From NCBI GenBank assembly GCA_944386395.1, contig CALXAZ010000149.1, positions 1 through 9,913 on the forward strand: 9,913 bases of DNA, read 5' to 3'. The stretch's first letter is position 1; each line of letters starts with the position of its first letter. A program made the translations under genes and the position numbers. Of this stretch, positions 1 to 6,290 are shown in pieces. The notes under the pieces were generated by a model. The model searched no databases. It saw nothing but the letters and a program-made list of their open reading frames with translations, and was not told the origin of the DNA. Source of the DNA: an uncultured Clostridia bacterium. Lineage in GTDB: Bacteria > Bacillota > Clostridia > Oscillospirales > JAAYOS01.

Positions 1-194
1 AAGAAACAGAGCGGTGGATGAAAGATGGGGATGCGCTCGAATGGGGACACTCGCTTGAAGACCAGATCGGCGGGCAGACTGACGCTGGGTTTGCCATTGT
101 TGGAATGTATGAGGATACTAACCGTAAAGATTCGGCAATGGCGCTAGACAGATATACATCTGTCTATATTGCTACTGCGGCTGTCAAATTATAA
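1..194 (+). CDS. C-terminal fragment of a probable class I SAM-dependent methyltransferase (5' end outside window)
   Basis: An open frame enters from the left edge (first full codon at base 3) and ends at TAA 192-194, giving 64 visible residues beginning ETERWMKDGDALEWGHSLED. The run WGHSLEDQIGGQTDAGF, the following GMYED, and an ending of the form RYTSVYIATAAVK resemble the C-terminal end of small class I SAM methyltransferases found in clostridia. The SAM-binding glycine motif lies upstream and cannot be checked, so the substrate is unknown. GC is about 49 percent by hand count over bases 1-180, clearly above the roughly 35-38 percent sampled in the genes that follow. The stop lies one base from the stop of the convergent minus-strand ORF, and no terminator hairpin is visible between them. 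Confidence 0.7.
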   Translation, partial: ETERWMKDGDALEWGHSLEDQIGGQTDAGFAIVGMYEDTNRKDSAMALDRYTSVYIATAAVKL

Positions 195-195
195 G

Positions 196-411
196 TTATC
201 TGCTTTTGTCCCATACTATTGCTGAGCCAATGAGAGCTTCAAGCAAGACGACCGCTCCAACTGAGCACATATCCAGAGCTAAAGTATGTAAATAAAAAAT
301 ATTTGGAAAGGATACATGTTTAGAGTATAATAAAAGCAGGACGCTGCAAATAAGCAGCGAAATTGTGACCATTATACATTTTCTGAAAAAATCCAACGCT
401 TCTGGACGCAT
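196..411 (-). CDS. Small putative membrane protein, unknown function
   Basis: This reads as a 71-residue protein beginning MRPEALDFFRKC. The frame is open back to an ATG at 426, but I prefer the ATG at 409-411 because AGGTGG sits six bases before it on the minus strand. Two hydrophobic stretches are visible, about residues 13-29 (IMVTISLLICSVLLLLY) and 44-68 (LHTLALDMCSVGAVVLLEALIGSAI), giving a two-pass membrane hairpin with a basic C-terminus (WDKSR). I do not recognise the family. It points away from nrdR and shares a 77-base upstream region with it; TATAAT occurs on the minus strand at 431-436, though without a good -35 element. Support for its being real is the Shine-Dalgarno sequence, the coherent hydrophobic pattern and the space it fills; the short length keeps confidence moderate. 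Confidence 0.5.
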   Translation of the reverse strand: MRPEALDFFRKCIMVTISLLICSVLLLLYSKHVSFPNIFYLHTLALDMCSVGAVVLLEALIGSAIVWDKSR

Positions 412-428
412 AAAATACCACCTCATAA

Positions 429-445
429 AAATTATATGATAATTT
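429..445. repeat. Short AT-rich inverted repeat between divergent genes
   Basis: AAATTAT, the three bases ATG, then ATAATTT form a perfect 7-bp inverted repeat midway between the small minus-strand gene and nrdR. It contains TATAAT on the minus strand (431-436) and TATGAT on the plus strand (435-440), so it may be overlapping divergent -10 elements, an operator, or chance in AT-rich DNA. No convincing -35 hexamer was found for either direction. Confidence 0.3.
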
Positions 446-488
446 AAAGAGGTAATCCAGTTGTATATTCTGGAAAGGAAATGATACT

Positions 489-944
489 ATGAAATGCCCA
501 TACTGTGGGTTTCTTGAGAGTAAAGTAGTAGACTCACGACCAGCAGAGGATGGGACGACCATCCGCAGGAGACGTGAGTGTATCTCATGTGGTAAGCGGT
601 TTACCACATATGAAACGGTTGAGATCACGCCGATAGTTGTTATAAAAAAGGATGGCGCAAGGGAGCTTTTTGACAGGCAGAAGTTGCTTAATGGTCTTTT
701 GAAGGCATGTGGAAATCGTCCAGTTTCGCTTGATGAAATGACAAAAATTGTAAATAATATTGAGCAGAGGCTTCAGAATTCACTTAAACGCGAAGTGTCG
801 TCAAAGGATATAGGAGAAATGGCAATGGCAGAGCTAAAGGAGATTGATGAGGTGGCATATATACGGTTTGCTTCGGTATATAGAAAATTTCAGGATGTAG
901 AATCTTTTATGGAAGAGCTGAAAAAGCTTTTATCAGAAAAATAA
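489..944 (+). CDS. nrdR: Transcriptional repressor NrdR
   Basis: This is the 151-residue nucleotide-sensing repressor of ribonucleotide reductase genes; the length is typical of the family. The N-terminal zinc ribbon is complete, with cysteines at residues 3, 6, 31 and 34 (MKCPYCG and ECISCGKRF), preceded by the arginine-rich RRRR stretch at 26-29. An ATP-cone domain follows from about residue 49 (VVIKKDGARELFDRQKLL) to about 139. The known family role is to bind NrdR boxes upstream of nrd operons when the ATP cone senses dATP/ATP; no nrd gene and no obvious NrdR box lies in this window. AAAGGAA at 474-480 supports the ATG at 489. It is monocistronic here, followed immediately by a terminator. 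Confidence 0.96.
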   Translation: MKCPYCGFLESKVVDSRPAEDGTTIRRRRECISCGKRFTTYETVEITPIVVIKKDGARELFDRQKLLNGLLKACGNRPVSLDEMTKIVNNIEQRLQNSLKREVSSKDIGEMAMAELKEIDEVAYIRFASVYRKFQDVESFMEELKKLLSEK

Positions 945-975
945 AAAATTCCGGGAATAGATCCCGGAATTTTTT
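943..975 (+). terminator. Rho-independent terminator of nrdR
   Basis: A 14-bp perfect stem (943-956 with 962-975) built around TTCCGGGA/TCCCGGAA has a 5-base loop ATAGA and ends in TTTTTT. The left arm overlaps the nrdR stop codon. The A-tract before the stem would give some activity on the opposite strand too. Confidence 0.92.
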
Positions 976-1065
976 ATAAAATTATTTTTCTTTAGCTAGT
1001 TGTCTCGTTTGTTTTTTTGGTTTTAGGACATAATGTAATACAGTAATAACCGAAAGGACAATGCT

Positions 1066-2040
1066 ATGAAAAAAGGTGTGATTTTACTTATTTTTTCCGC
1101 ACTTGTAATTTCTTCAATGTTTGTTGTATCTAAACGGGAACCTTCAGTGCTGTATGTGGAAACAGAAACTATGACATCAAGGACGATAACAAAAAGTGTG
1201 TCAGCATCTGGCAGTATATCTGAAATTCTTTCTCAGAAATTATATCCCTCATATACAGCAAAGGTAGGAGAAATATATGTCAGTACAGGCGACTTTGTTG
1301 AGGAAGGTCAGGTACTGATGTCTCTGATAACAACTAATGATATTTCTGTATTTGGTAGCGTAACAGAGATGTTTTCCGAGGTAGATATGGAAAATTATAT
1401 GGATGCAGTCCAGACTCTTAAAGAAGCTATGTATGCAGCTGGAGGAGAGGGTACTTCATATATTATAAGTCCCTTTTCAGGCATTGTAACAGATATTAAA
1501 GTAACAGAGAGGGAAACCGTAAATCCATTGGTGTGCTGCGCAGAAATTTCGGATATTAGTAGAATGCAGGCTGTTGTTAATATTTCGGAGGGAGAAATGA
1601 ATGACATAAAAGTAGGAATGCCTGCTGATGTAGTGGTTACTTCTCTTGGTGTAAGTTACCAAGGTGTGGTGCTCGAAGTTTCCCCGAGAATAATAGAAAC
1701 CTCTACTTTGACGGGTGGGTCGTCAAAGTATTCTGAAGCAATTATAGAAATACTTAATCCTGGAGAATCAATAGCACCAGGAAGCAGTGCAGAGGTCAAA
1801 ATATTGACTAGTAGAAAATCGGGTGTGATATCCGTACCATATGAGGCAGTTAATCAGGATATAAATGGAAACGAGTTTGTATATGTTGTATCAAATGGAA
1901 AAGCAGAAAAGCGAATAGTGCAAACCGGATATGAATTTGATGGAAGGGTAGAGCTAACTTCTGGAATCATAGCCGGTGAACGGGTACTGGTATCGGCTGA
2001 TGAGGAAGTTTTTGATGGAGCTCCAGTAAAAGAAAAATGA
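1066..2040 (+). CDS. Membrane-fusion / periplasmic-adaptor-type subunit of an export system (HlyD, MacA/YknX-like)
   Basis: This is a 324-residue extracytoplasmic adaptor. Residues about 4-21 (GVILLIFSALVISSMFVV) are a membrane anchor or uncleaved signal with MKK before it. The arrangement is that of the HlyD/MacA family: a first lipoyl-like half near residues 43-88 (SASGSISEILSQKL ... GDFVEEGQVLMSL), a short helical insert of about 45 residues, a second lipoyl half beginning IISPFSGIVTDIKV, then beta-barrel and membrane-proximal segments (NISEGEMNDIKVGMPADVVV; AVNQDINGNEFVYVV; GIIAGERVLVSADEEVFDG). The hairpin is short compared with Gram-negative MacA, as expected where there is no outer-membrane partner. 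AAAGGAC at 1053-1059 supports the start. The stop overlaps the permease start by four bases (ATGA), indicating translational coupling. The transported substrate cannot be told from sequence. Confidence 0.88.
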   Translation: MKKGVILLIFSALVISSMFVVSKREPSVLYVETETMTSRTITKSVSASGSISEILSQKLYPSYTAKVGEIYVSTGDFVEEGQVLMSLITTNDISVFGSVTEMFSEVDMENYMDAVQTLKEAMYAAGGEGTSYIISPFSGIVTDIKVTERETVNPLVCCAEISDISRMQAVVNISEGEMNDIKVGMPADVVVTSLGVSYQGVVLEVSPRIIETSTLTGGSSKYSEAIIEILNPGESIAPGSSAEVKILTSRKSGVISVPYEAVNQDINGNEFVYVVSNGKAEKRIVQTGYEFDGRVELTSGIIAGERVLVSADEEVFDGAPVKEK

Positions 2041-3224
2041 GGATTTTTGATATATTTTATTTAGCGGTTTCCAATGCGGTTACAGGGAAACTGCGTACAA
2101 TATTCACGTTGTCTGCTGTATCGATAGGAGTTGCAGCTGTGATACTTGTAATTTCTGCGGGGGATGGAGGTAAAAAGCTGATAAGTGAGCAAGTAGATAA
2201 GCTGGGAATAGAGGGAATTACAATATATGTCAAGCAAAGCGCGAGTAATGCTGGAGTCACTCTTGGCAGTGATGATGCCGTGGAAGTAGCAGCAAATGTA
2301 GATGGAATTGAAAACGCAATGCCTGTAATAATACGGTATGGTTCTTATATAATGAGAAACTGGCGTGGAAATGCTGTTATGTATGGTGTAGATGCGAATA
2401 TGCGTGGTATGATGAATGTGGAACTTTTATATGGCAGGTTACCGACAGCGCAAGATACGCGGTATCAAAGCAAAATAGCGGTAATCGACAGTAATTTTGC
2501 CAAAGAAGTGTTTGGTCGCGAAAATGTGACAGGAAAAGAAATACAGCTTTTTCTTGGTAACCAGTATCATACTTTTGAGATAGCGGGTATTATATCTCCG
2601 CAAAGTGACGGTATAGAGGAACTAATAGGAGAATCAATCCCTAAATTTGTATACCTCCCATATACTACTGTGCAAAAATTGACTGGAAGTAGTGGAATAG
2701 ATCAGCTACTGATACGCTCAGATGATGATGCAGTAGGAGAGAAAGCCGTGAGTTATCTGAATAACAAGTATTCAGGAGACAGTTTTAAACACGAGAACAT
2801 AAGCGGTATTCGTAACAGGCTGAATGATATCATGGAAATGATAACAGTTTTTATTGGTGCAATTGCTTCGGTATCAATATTTGTTGCTGGAATCGGAGTA
2901 ATGAATACCACGCTATCTGTTGCAGTTGAGCGAAAAAAAGAAATCGGAATATATATGGCTCTTGGAGCAACTCAAAAAATGATTTTTAGCGAATTTCTAA
3001 TTGAGTCAGCATTAGTTTCTGCTGCGGGAGGAGTTGCTGGAACAGCAATAAGTTTGGCACTGTTGTATGTTGCAGGAGAAATTGTGGGAATTTCAATTAT
3101 GCCAGCTATCATGACCGTTATTTTTACAGTTTTTGTTGCAACAGTGAGTGGTATGCTTTTTGGTGTACTGCCATCGGTAAAGGCATCACAAATGAATCCG
3201 ATAGATGCACTTAGAGGTGAATAA
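2037..3224 (+). CDS. ABC transporter permease, MacB/FtsX-like (YknZ type), without its own ATPase domain
   Basis: This 395-residue permease has the MacB topology. One N-terminal membrane helix (about 19-43, LRTIFTLSAVSIGVAAVILV) is followed by a roughly 200-residue extracellular MacB_PCD core and then an FtsX domain with three helices in the last 130 residues. The FtsX hallmark is clear: AGIGVMNTTLSVAVERKKEI, then GIYMALGATQKMI, and the terminal PSVKASQMNPIDALRGE. It starts within the adaptor stop codon (ATGA overlap) with no close Shine-Dalgarno sequence, so translation probably depends on coupling. In the Bacillus YknXYZ system and relatives an ATPase gene sits between or beside adaptor and permease; here none is present on either strand of the window. 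Either a genomically distant ATPase serves it, or this is an ATPase-independent derivative. Confidence 0.9.
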   Translation: MRIFDIFYLAVSNAVTGKLRTIFTLSAVSIGVAAVILVISAGDGGKKLISEQVDKLGIEGITIYVKQSASNAGVTLGSDDAVEVAANVDGIENAMPVIIRYGSYIMRNWRGNAVMYGVDANMRGMMNVELLYGRLPTAQDTRYQSKIAVIDSNFAKEVFGRENVTGKEIQLFLGNQYHTFEIAGIISPQSDGIEELIGESIPKFVYLPYTTVQKLTGSSGIDQLLIRSDDDAVGEKAVSYLNNKYSGDSFKHENISGIRNRLNDIMEMITVFIGAIASVSIFVAGIGVMNTTLSVAVERKKEIGIYMALGATQKMIFSEFLIESALVSAAGGVAGTAISLALLYVAGEIVGISIMPAIMTVIFTVFVATVSGMLFGVLPSVKASQMNPIDALRGE

Positions 3225-3228
3225 GCTC

Positions 3229-3984
3229 ATGCGCTTTTTGGAAACACCAAATCTGCCATTGGGCAGGGTTACGCATATGATGGTAGGAGAAAAATATATA
3301 AATTTGCTGGCAGATCCGCTTAAAAAGAGAGGAATAAATATTATCCCAGTAAAAGGCTCTGCTGAACTTCCAACACCGGTATCAAACCATGCAGATATGC
3401 TTGTGCATCATTTGGGCAGGGATATTTTTGTATCTTCCAAAAGTAATATGTCTAGCATAAAAAAATGTATTCCACAGATTAATTTATTGAGATGTGAAAA
3501 GGAACCGATAGGAAAATATCCGGACGATGTTTCTCTCAATGTCCTAAGGGTAGGTAAATTTGCGTTTGGGGCAAAGGAACACGTCAGTCCGGATATTTTG
3601 AGGTATTTTGCCGGCAATGATGTGATTTTTATCAATGTACGGCAGGGATATGCAAAGTGCTCCGCCGCAGTTGTCGATGAAGCTTCGGTAATTACTGCGG
3701 ATCCAGGTTTGTGTTCTGCTCTTGAGAAACACAATATTAGGGTTCTGTTAATTTCGCCTGGATATATTTCTCTTAAGGGGTATAATTATGGGTTTATTGG
3801 AGGAGCTTGTGGGAAAATTTCGAGGAACGAAATTGCCTTTACAGGTGTACTCGATGAACATCCGGACAGAAAGAAAATATTTGAATTTTTAGAGGAGAGA
3901 AAAGTCTTTCCTGTTTTTCTTACCAACGATGTATGTTTTGATGTTGGTTCAATGATTCCTGTATGCGAACAGTTTTCTGCGTGA
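3229..3984 (+). CDS. DUF6873-like (GME-fold) protein of unknown function
   Basis: This is a soluble protein of 251 residues starting MRFLETPNLPLGRV. I chose the ATG at 3229 over the in-frame ATG at 3205 because GAGGTG (3214-3219) lies nine bases before it and the shorter form avoids a 20-base overlap with the permease. From memory it matches the clostridial DUF6873 family, annotated as having the fold of guanidino-group-modifying enzymes. Visible landmarks are NHADMLVHH (residues 53-61), FINVRQGYAKCSAAVVDE, VITADPGLCSAL starting near 154, and YGFIGGACGKI (about 187-197). These repeated hydrophobic-strand-plus-glycine patterns fit a pentein-like propeller. There is no signal peptide or membrane segment. 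Whether the His/Asp/Cys catalytic set of deiminases is present cannot be decided without a structure alignment. It is the last gene of the adaptor-permease group and lies just before spoIIGA. Confidence 0.65.
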   Translation: MRFLETPNLPLGRVTHMMVGEKYINLLADPLKKRGINIIPVKGSAELPTPVSNHADMLVHHLGRDIFVSSKSNMSSIKKCIPQINLLRCEKEPIGKYPDDVSLNVLRVGKFAFGAKEHVSPDILRYFAGNDVIFINVRQGYAKCSAAVVDEASVITADPGLCSALEKHNIRVLLISPGYISLKGYNYGFIGGACGKISRNEIAFTGVLDEHPDRKKIFEFLEERKVFPVFLTNDVCFDVGSMIPVCEQFSA

Positions 3985-4000
3985 GCTTTATGGTATAGTG

Positions 4001-4029
4001 TTGTCAGATAAAAATTTTCTGCTTATAAG
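4001..4029 (+). promoter_or_regulatory. Sigma-A-type promoter inside the gene-free stretch
   Basis: TTGTCA (4001-4006, five of six matches to TTGACA) and TATAAG (4024-4029) are separated by exactly 17 bases. Predicted transcription would begin near 4036 and meet a strong terminator at 4067-4101 after roughly 65 nucleotides, so the product would be a short RNA or an attenuated leader. No translatable ORF of useful length lies in this interval. Confidence 0.45.
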
Positions 4030-4066
4030 GAAATGATATTATAAAATTAAAGAACTCAGATATAGG

Positions 4067-4101
4067 AGAACGGCATAGCTTTAGCTATGCCGTTCTTTTT
4101 T
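4067..4101 (+). terminator. Rho-independent terminator after the DUF6873 gene
   Basis: A 13-bp perfect stem AGAACGGCATAGC / GCTATGCCGTTCT (4067-4079 with 4084-4096) has the loop TTTA and is followed by six T residues. It separates the adaptor-permease-DUF6873 unit from the spoIIGA promoter. Confidence 0.93.
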
Positions 4102-4148
4102 AAATATGCATAAATTATATCATTTGCATCTTCTTTTACTCAAGAGCT

Positions 4149-4155
4149 TTCGACA
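4149..4155 (-). promoter_or_regulatory. Spo0A box (0A box) in front of spoIIGA
   Basis: TTCGACA here is TGTCGAA on the minus strand, a perfect match to the Spo0A-binding consensus. It overlaps the candidate -35 element of the spoIIGA promoter, the same placement as the proximal 0A box of the Bacillus subtilis spoIIG promoter. A second, weak half-site (CTCAAGA, 4139-4145, four of seven matches) lies ten bases upstream. Confidence 0.7.
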
Positions 4156-4182
4156 TAAATTTAAGGGACAAGGGAATATAAT
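4150..4182 (+). promoter_or_regulatory. Spo0A-dependent spoIIGA-sigE promoter with 21-bp spacer
   Basis: TCGACA (4150-4155) as -35 and a perfect TATAAT (4177-4182) as -10 are separated by 21 bases, too far for ordinary sigma-A use. No -35 hexamer is found at 17 bases. Known spoIIG promoters have this stretched spacing and need phosphorylated Spo0A to bring sigma-A polymerase into register. The predicted transcript start near 4189 leaves a very short leader of about 13 bases whose first bases form the Shine-Dalgarno sequence of spoIIGA. Confidence 0.65.
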
Positions 4183-4201
4183 CAGAAACAGAGGTGATGC
4201 A

Positions 4202-5065
4202 ATGACTACAGTATATATAGATACACTGTTTCTAATAAATGCACTTATCGATTATATTCTTTTGCTTGGTACAGCTCGTTTTTCGGGACACGCCTTTTCC
4301 AGAAAGAGATTGCTAATCGCCGCGATATTTGGAGGTGTATATTCAGCGGCAATATTTTTCCCTTCGTTAACACAGATAAGCTCTCTTGCGGGCAAATTTA
4401 TTGCTGGAATATTTATTGTTTTTATAGCTTTTGGATATCTAAATATATGGCAATTTTTACGTAGAGTGGGGCTTTTCTTTTTTATATCTTTTGTATTTGG
4501 TGGAGGTGTGACGGCTCTTTACAATATATTTGGAATAAATTCAGTGATCGTAAAAAATGGAGCCATGTATACATCTGTAAGTATTAAGACTTTGATGCTT
4601 TTTGTGGCTGTGTGTTATTTGTTTGTGCGTTTATTTTTTACTGGTGGAGGAAAGGCAGCAGATTCGGGAAGAATTTTAAGGATAGGTGCTAAGATGGGGG
4701 ATAGAAAAATATTTTTTTCTGCCTTTGAGGATACGGGAAATTTTCTTCGTGACAGTATTTCAAATTCAAGGGTTATTCTGGTAGAGCGTGAAACAATTTT
4801 GCAGCTATTTCCTAGCGATGTGAGATGCAAGGTAACAGATGAATCTATGAAGAATATACCTGAGCTCTTTTCAGAATTGCATAAGGCAGGAGAGATACCT
4901 TTTCGTCTTGTTGCATACAGCTCTGTTGGAAACGAGGGAATGCTCATAGCATTTAGACCGGACTGGATAGAGATAAATGGCAAAGAAGAGACAAATATTT
5001 TACTAGCAATATCTCCCACTACCTTATCAGGTGGCACGGGATATTGTGCTCTAATAGGACATTAA
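4202..5065 (+). CDS. spoIIGA: SpoIIGA, sporulation sigma-E processing aspartic protease
   Basis: This 287-residue membrane protease cleaves pro-sigma-E at the asymmetric septum after activation by the forespore protein SpoIIR. The N-terminal half has about five hydrophobic segments (for example residues 8-23, 37-53, 64-80, 90-106, 126-146), matching the family's membrane domain. The C-terminal half is the cytoplasmic protease domain with the catalytic aspartate in AFEDTGNFL (Asp177), the family DTGN motif. The frame is open back to an ATG at 4106, but ATG 4202 is preferred: GAGGTG sits five bases before it, the protein then begins TTVYIDTLFLINALIDY as in homologues, and the upstream extension would run over the promoter. 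Eleven bases separate its stop from sigE, with the sigE Shine-Dalgarno sequence starting inside the stop codon. Confidence 0.95.
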   Translation: MTTVYIDTLFLINALIDYILLLGTARFSGHAFSRKRLLIAAIFGGVYSAAIFFPSLTQISSLAGKFIAGIFIVFIAFGYLNIWQFLRRVGLFFFISFVFGGGVTALYNIFGINSVIVKNGAMYTSVSIKTLMLFVAVCYLFVRLFFTGGGKAADSGRILRIGAKMGDRKIFFSAFEDTGNFLRDSISNSRVILVERETILQLFPSDVRCKVTDESMKNIPELFSELHKAGEIPFRLVAYSSVGNEGMLIAFRPDWIEINGKEETNILLAISPTTLSGGTGYCALIGH

Positions 5066-5076
5066 GGAGGAAAATT

Positions 5077-5775
5077 TTGAACAAGTTTTTTAAACTAATA
5101 AAAGGGCTTATTGAAAAGCTAAAGGGCAGATCAGGAATTTTTTATATTGGCGGTAGTGATACTCTTCCGCCGCCTCTTACGCAGCCTGAAGAGGCGGATC
5201 TAATCTTACATATAGATGATAAATACGCCAAACAGCAACTTATAGAGCATAATTTAAGGCTTGTTGTGTATATTGCGAGGCGTTTTGATAATACAGGGAT
5301 CAATATTGAGGATTTAATTTCAATAGGCACCATAGGGCTTATCAAGGCTGTGAATACATATAACCCTGAAAAGAACATTAAACTGGCTACATACGCATCA
5401 AGATGTATAGAAAATGAAATATTGATGTATTTGCGTAAGACATCTAATCAGCGCGGAGAGATGTCTATAGATGAACCACTAAAAACAGACTGGGATGGCA
5501 ACGAGCTGCTGCTGTCAGATGTTCTTGGTACAGAAAATGATATAATTGTTCGTCCAATTGAGGATGAGGTGGACAGGATGCTACTTAGAGAAGCCATAAA
5601 AAAATTGTCTTTAAGAGAACGCGAAATTATTACAATGCGCTTTGGTCTTGACGGCAGAGATGAGATGACTCAAAAAGAGGTAGCTGATGAGATCGGTATT
5701 TCTCAGTCATATATATCACGATTGGAGAAAAAAATAATTCAGCGGCTCAAAAAAGAGCTGGGACGAATGATGTAG
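5077..5775 (+). CDS. sigE: Pro-sigma-E, early mother-cell sporulation sigma factor
   Basis: This is a 232-residue sigma-70 family factor made as an inactive precursor. The start is TTG at 5077, six bases after AAGGAGG (5064-5070), giving MNKFFKLIKGLIEKLKG; an earlier TTG at 5044 in frame has no such signal. Residues 1 to about 22 form the amphipathic, basic pro-sequence. FYIGGSDTLPPPL (22-34) is the conserved cleavage neighbourhood; by analogy with Bacillus subtilis, cleavage would fall before Tyr23. Region 2 spans about 58-121 (NLRLVVYIARRFDNTGINIEDL ... ATYASRCIENEIL) and region 4 about 177-228 with the helix-turn-helix QKEVADEIGISQSYISRLEKK. It is co-transcribed with its protease spoIIGA. 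Unlike most spore formers, sigG does not follow. Confidence 0.96.
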   Translation: MNKFFKLIKGLIEKLKGRSGIFYIGGSDTLPPPLTQPEEADLILHIDDKYAKQQLIEHNLRLVVYIARRFDNTGINIEDLISIGTIGLIKAVNTYNPEKNIKLATYASRCIENEILMYLRKTSNQRGEMSIDEPLKTDWDGNELLLSDVLGTENDIIVRPIEDEVDRMLLREAIKKLSLREREIITMRFGLDGRDEMTQKEVADEIGISQSYISRLEKKIIQRLKKELGRMM

Positions 5776-5778
5776 TGC

Positions 5779-5807
5779 TTGAAAAAAAGTCGAAAATCGG
5801 ATATCAT
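5779..5807 (+). promoter_or_regulatory. Sigma-A-type promoter for the GNAT-aroQ-lon-ysxC operon
   Basis: TTGAAA (5779-5784) and TATCAT (5802-5807) each match consensus at five of six positions and are 17 bases apart. The element begins four bases after the sigE stop codon. AGTCGAA at 5789-5795, within the spacer, is one mismatch from a Spo0A box and may be coincidental. No terminator hairpin separates sigE from this promoter, so read-through from the spoIIG transcript is possible. Confidence 0.55.
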
Positions 5808-5844
5808 ATATAAATAGTTAAAGTATACGGAGCAGGGGGATATT

Positions 5845-6285
5845 ATGAAAATTGAGACTGAACGTCTGTTCATTTGTCCCTGTGATGAAAAAAAGCTTCG
5901 CAGAATGGCGGATATTTCTGCGGAGAATAAAGAGATCTATTTAGACGCGATAGCTATGTCCACAGGGAGAGAGCTATGGGAGTTGTTTACTTTTTGGACT
6001 GCGGAGTTAAAAACTGACCATACAATAGTAACTGAATTACGGCTAAAAGGATTATATCCTAATGGAGAGCTTGAAATCGGGTACCTTACGTATGAAAAAC
6101 ATCGTGGACAGGGATATGCAAGTGAAGCAGTTGCCGGTGTTTGCAGTTATCTGGAAAGTATCGGTAAGGTAAAATGTTTTTCTGCGCTTACAAAAGTTGA
6201 TAATGTTGCGTCACAGAGTGTGCTAGTAAAAAATGGATTTAAGTATGAGAAAGATATGTTTGGTTATATGTACTGGAAAAGGTGA
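5845..6285 (+). CDS. GNAT-family N-acetyltransferase (RimJ/RimL-like)
   Basis: This is a 146-residue acetyl-CoA-dependent acetyltransferase. The N-terminal IETERLFICPCDEKKL is the usual opening of the RimJ/RimL branch, and the acetyl-CoA pyrophosphate-binding motif A is RGQGYASEA (residues 87-95), following NGELEIGYLTYEKHRG. The later TKVDNVASQSVLVKNGFKYE is the conserved motif B region with the Asn-x-x-Ser pattern common to this branch. The protein is a little short for the branch, having a compact central part. The acceptor (protein N-terminus, antibiotic or small molecule) cannot be predicted. A GGGGG Shine-Dalgarno sequence at 5835-5839 lies five bases before the ATG. It is first in the operon; its stop codon lies within the ribosome-binding site of the chorismate mutase gene. 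Confidence 0.88.
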   Translation: MKIETERLFICPCDEKKLRRMADISAENKEIYLDAIAMSTGRELWELFTFWTAELKTDHTIVTELRLKGLYPNGELEIGYLTYEKHRGQGYASEAVAGVCSYLESIGKVKCFSALTKVDNVASQSVLVKNGFKYEKDMFGYMYWKR

Positions 6286-6290
6286 AGTAA

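Noticed and set aside
1029..1037. CATAATGTA, resembling a sigma-K -10 element (CATAnnnTA), upstream of the adaptor gene
   Set aside because: No matching -35 element at the expected distance; the sequence is AT-rich enough for a chance match. No convincing promoter was found for this operon.
4030..4041. Tiny ORF ATG-ATA-TTA-TAA within the candidate short RNA
   Set aside because: It has only three sense codons and the AAGG-like sequence directly abuts the ATG, too close to act as a ribosome-binding site.
4106..4201. N-terminal extension of SpoIIGA from the ATG at 4106
   Set aside because: It would add 32 residues not seen in the family, has no Shine-Dalgarno sequence, and covers the Spo0A box and promoter.
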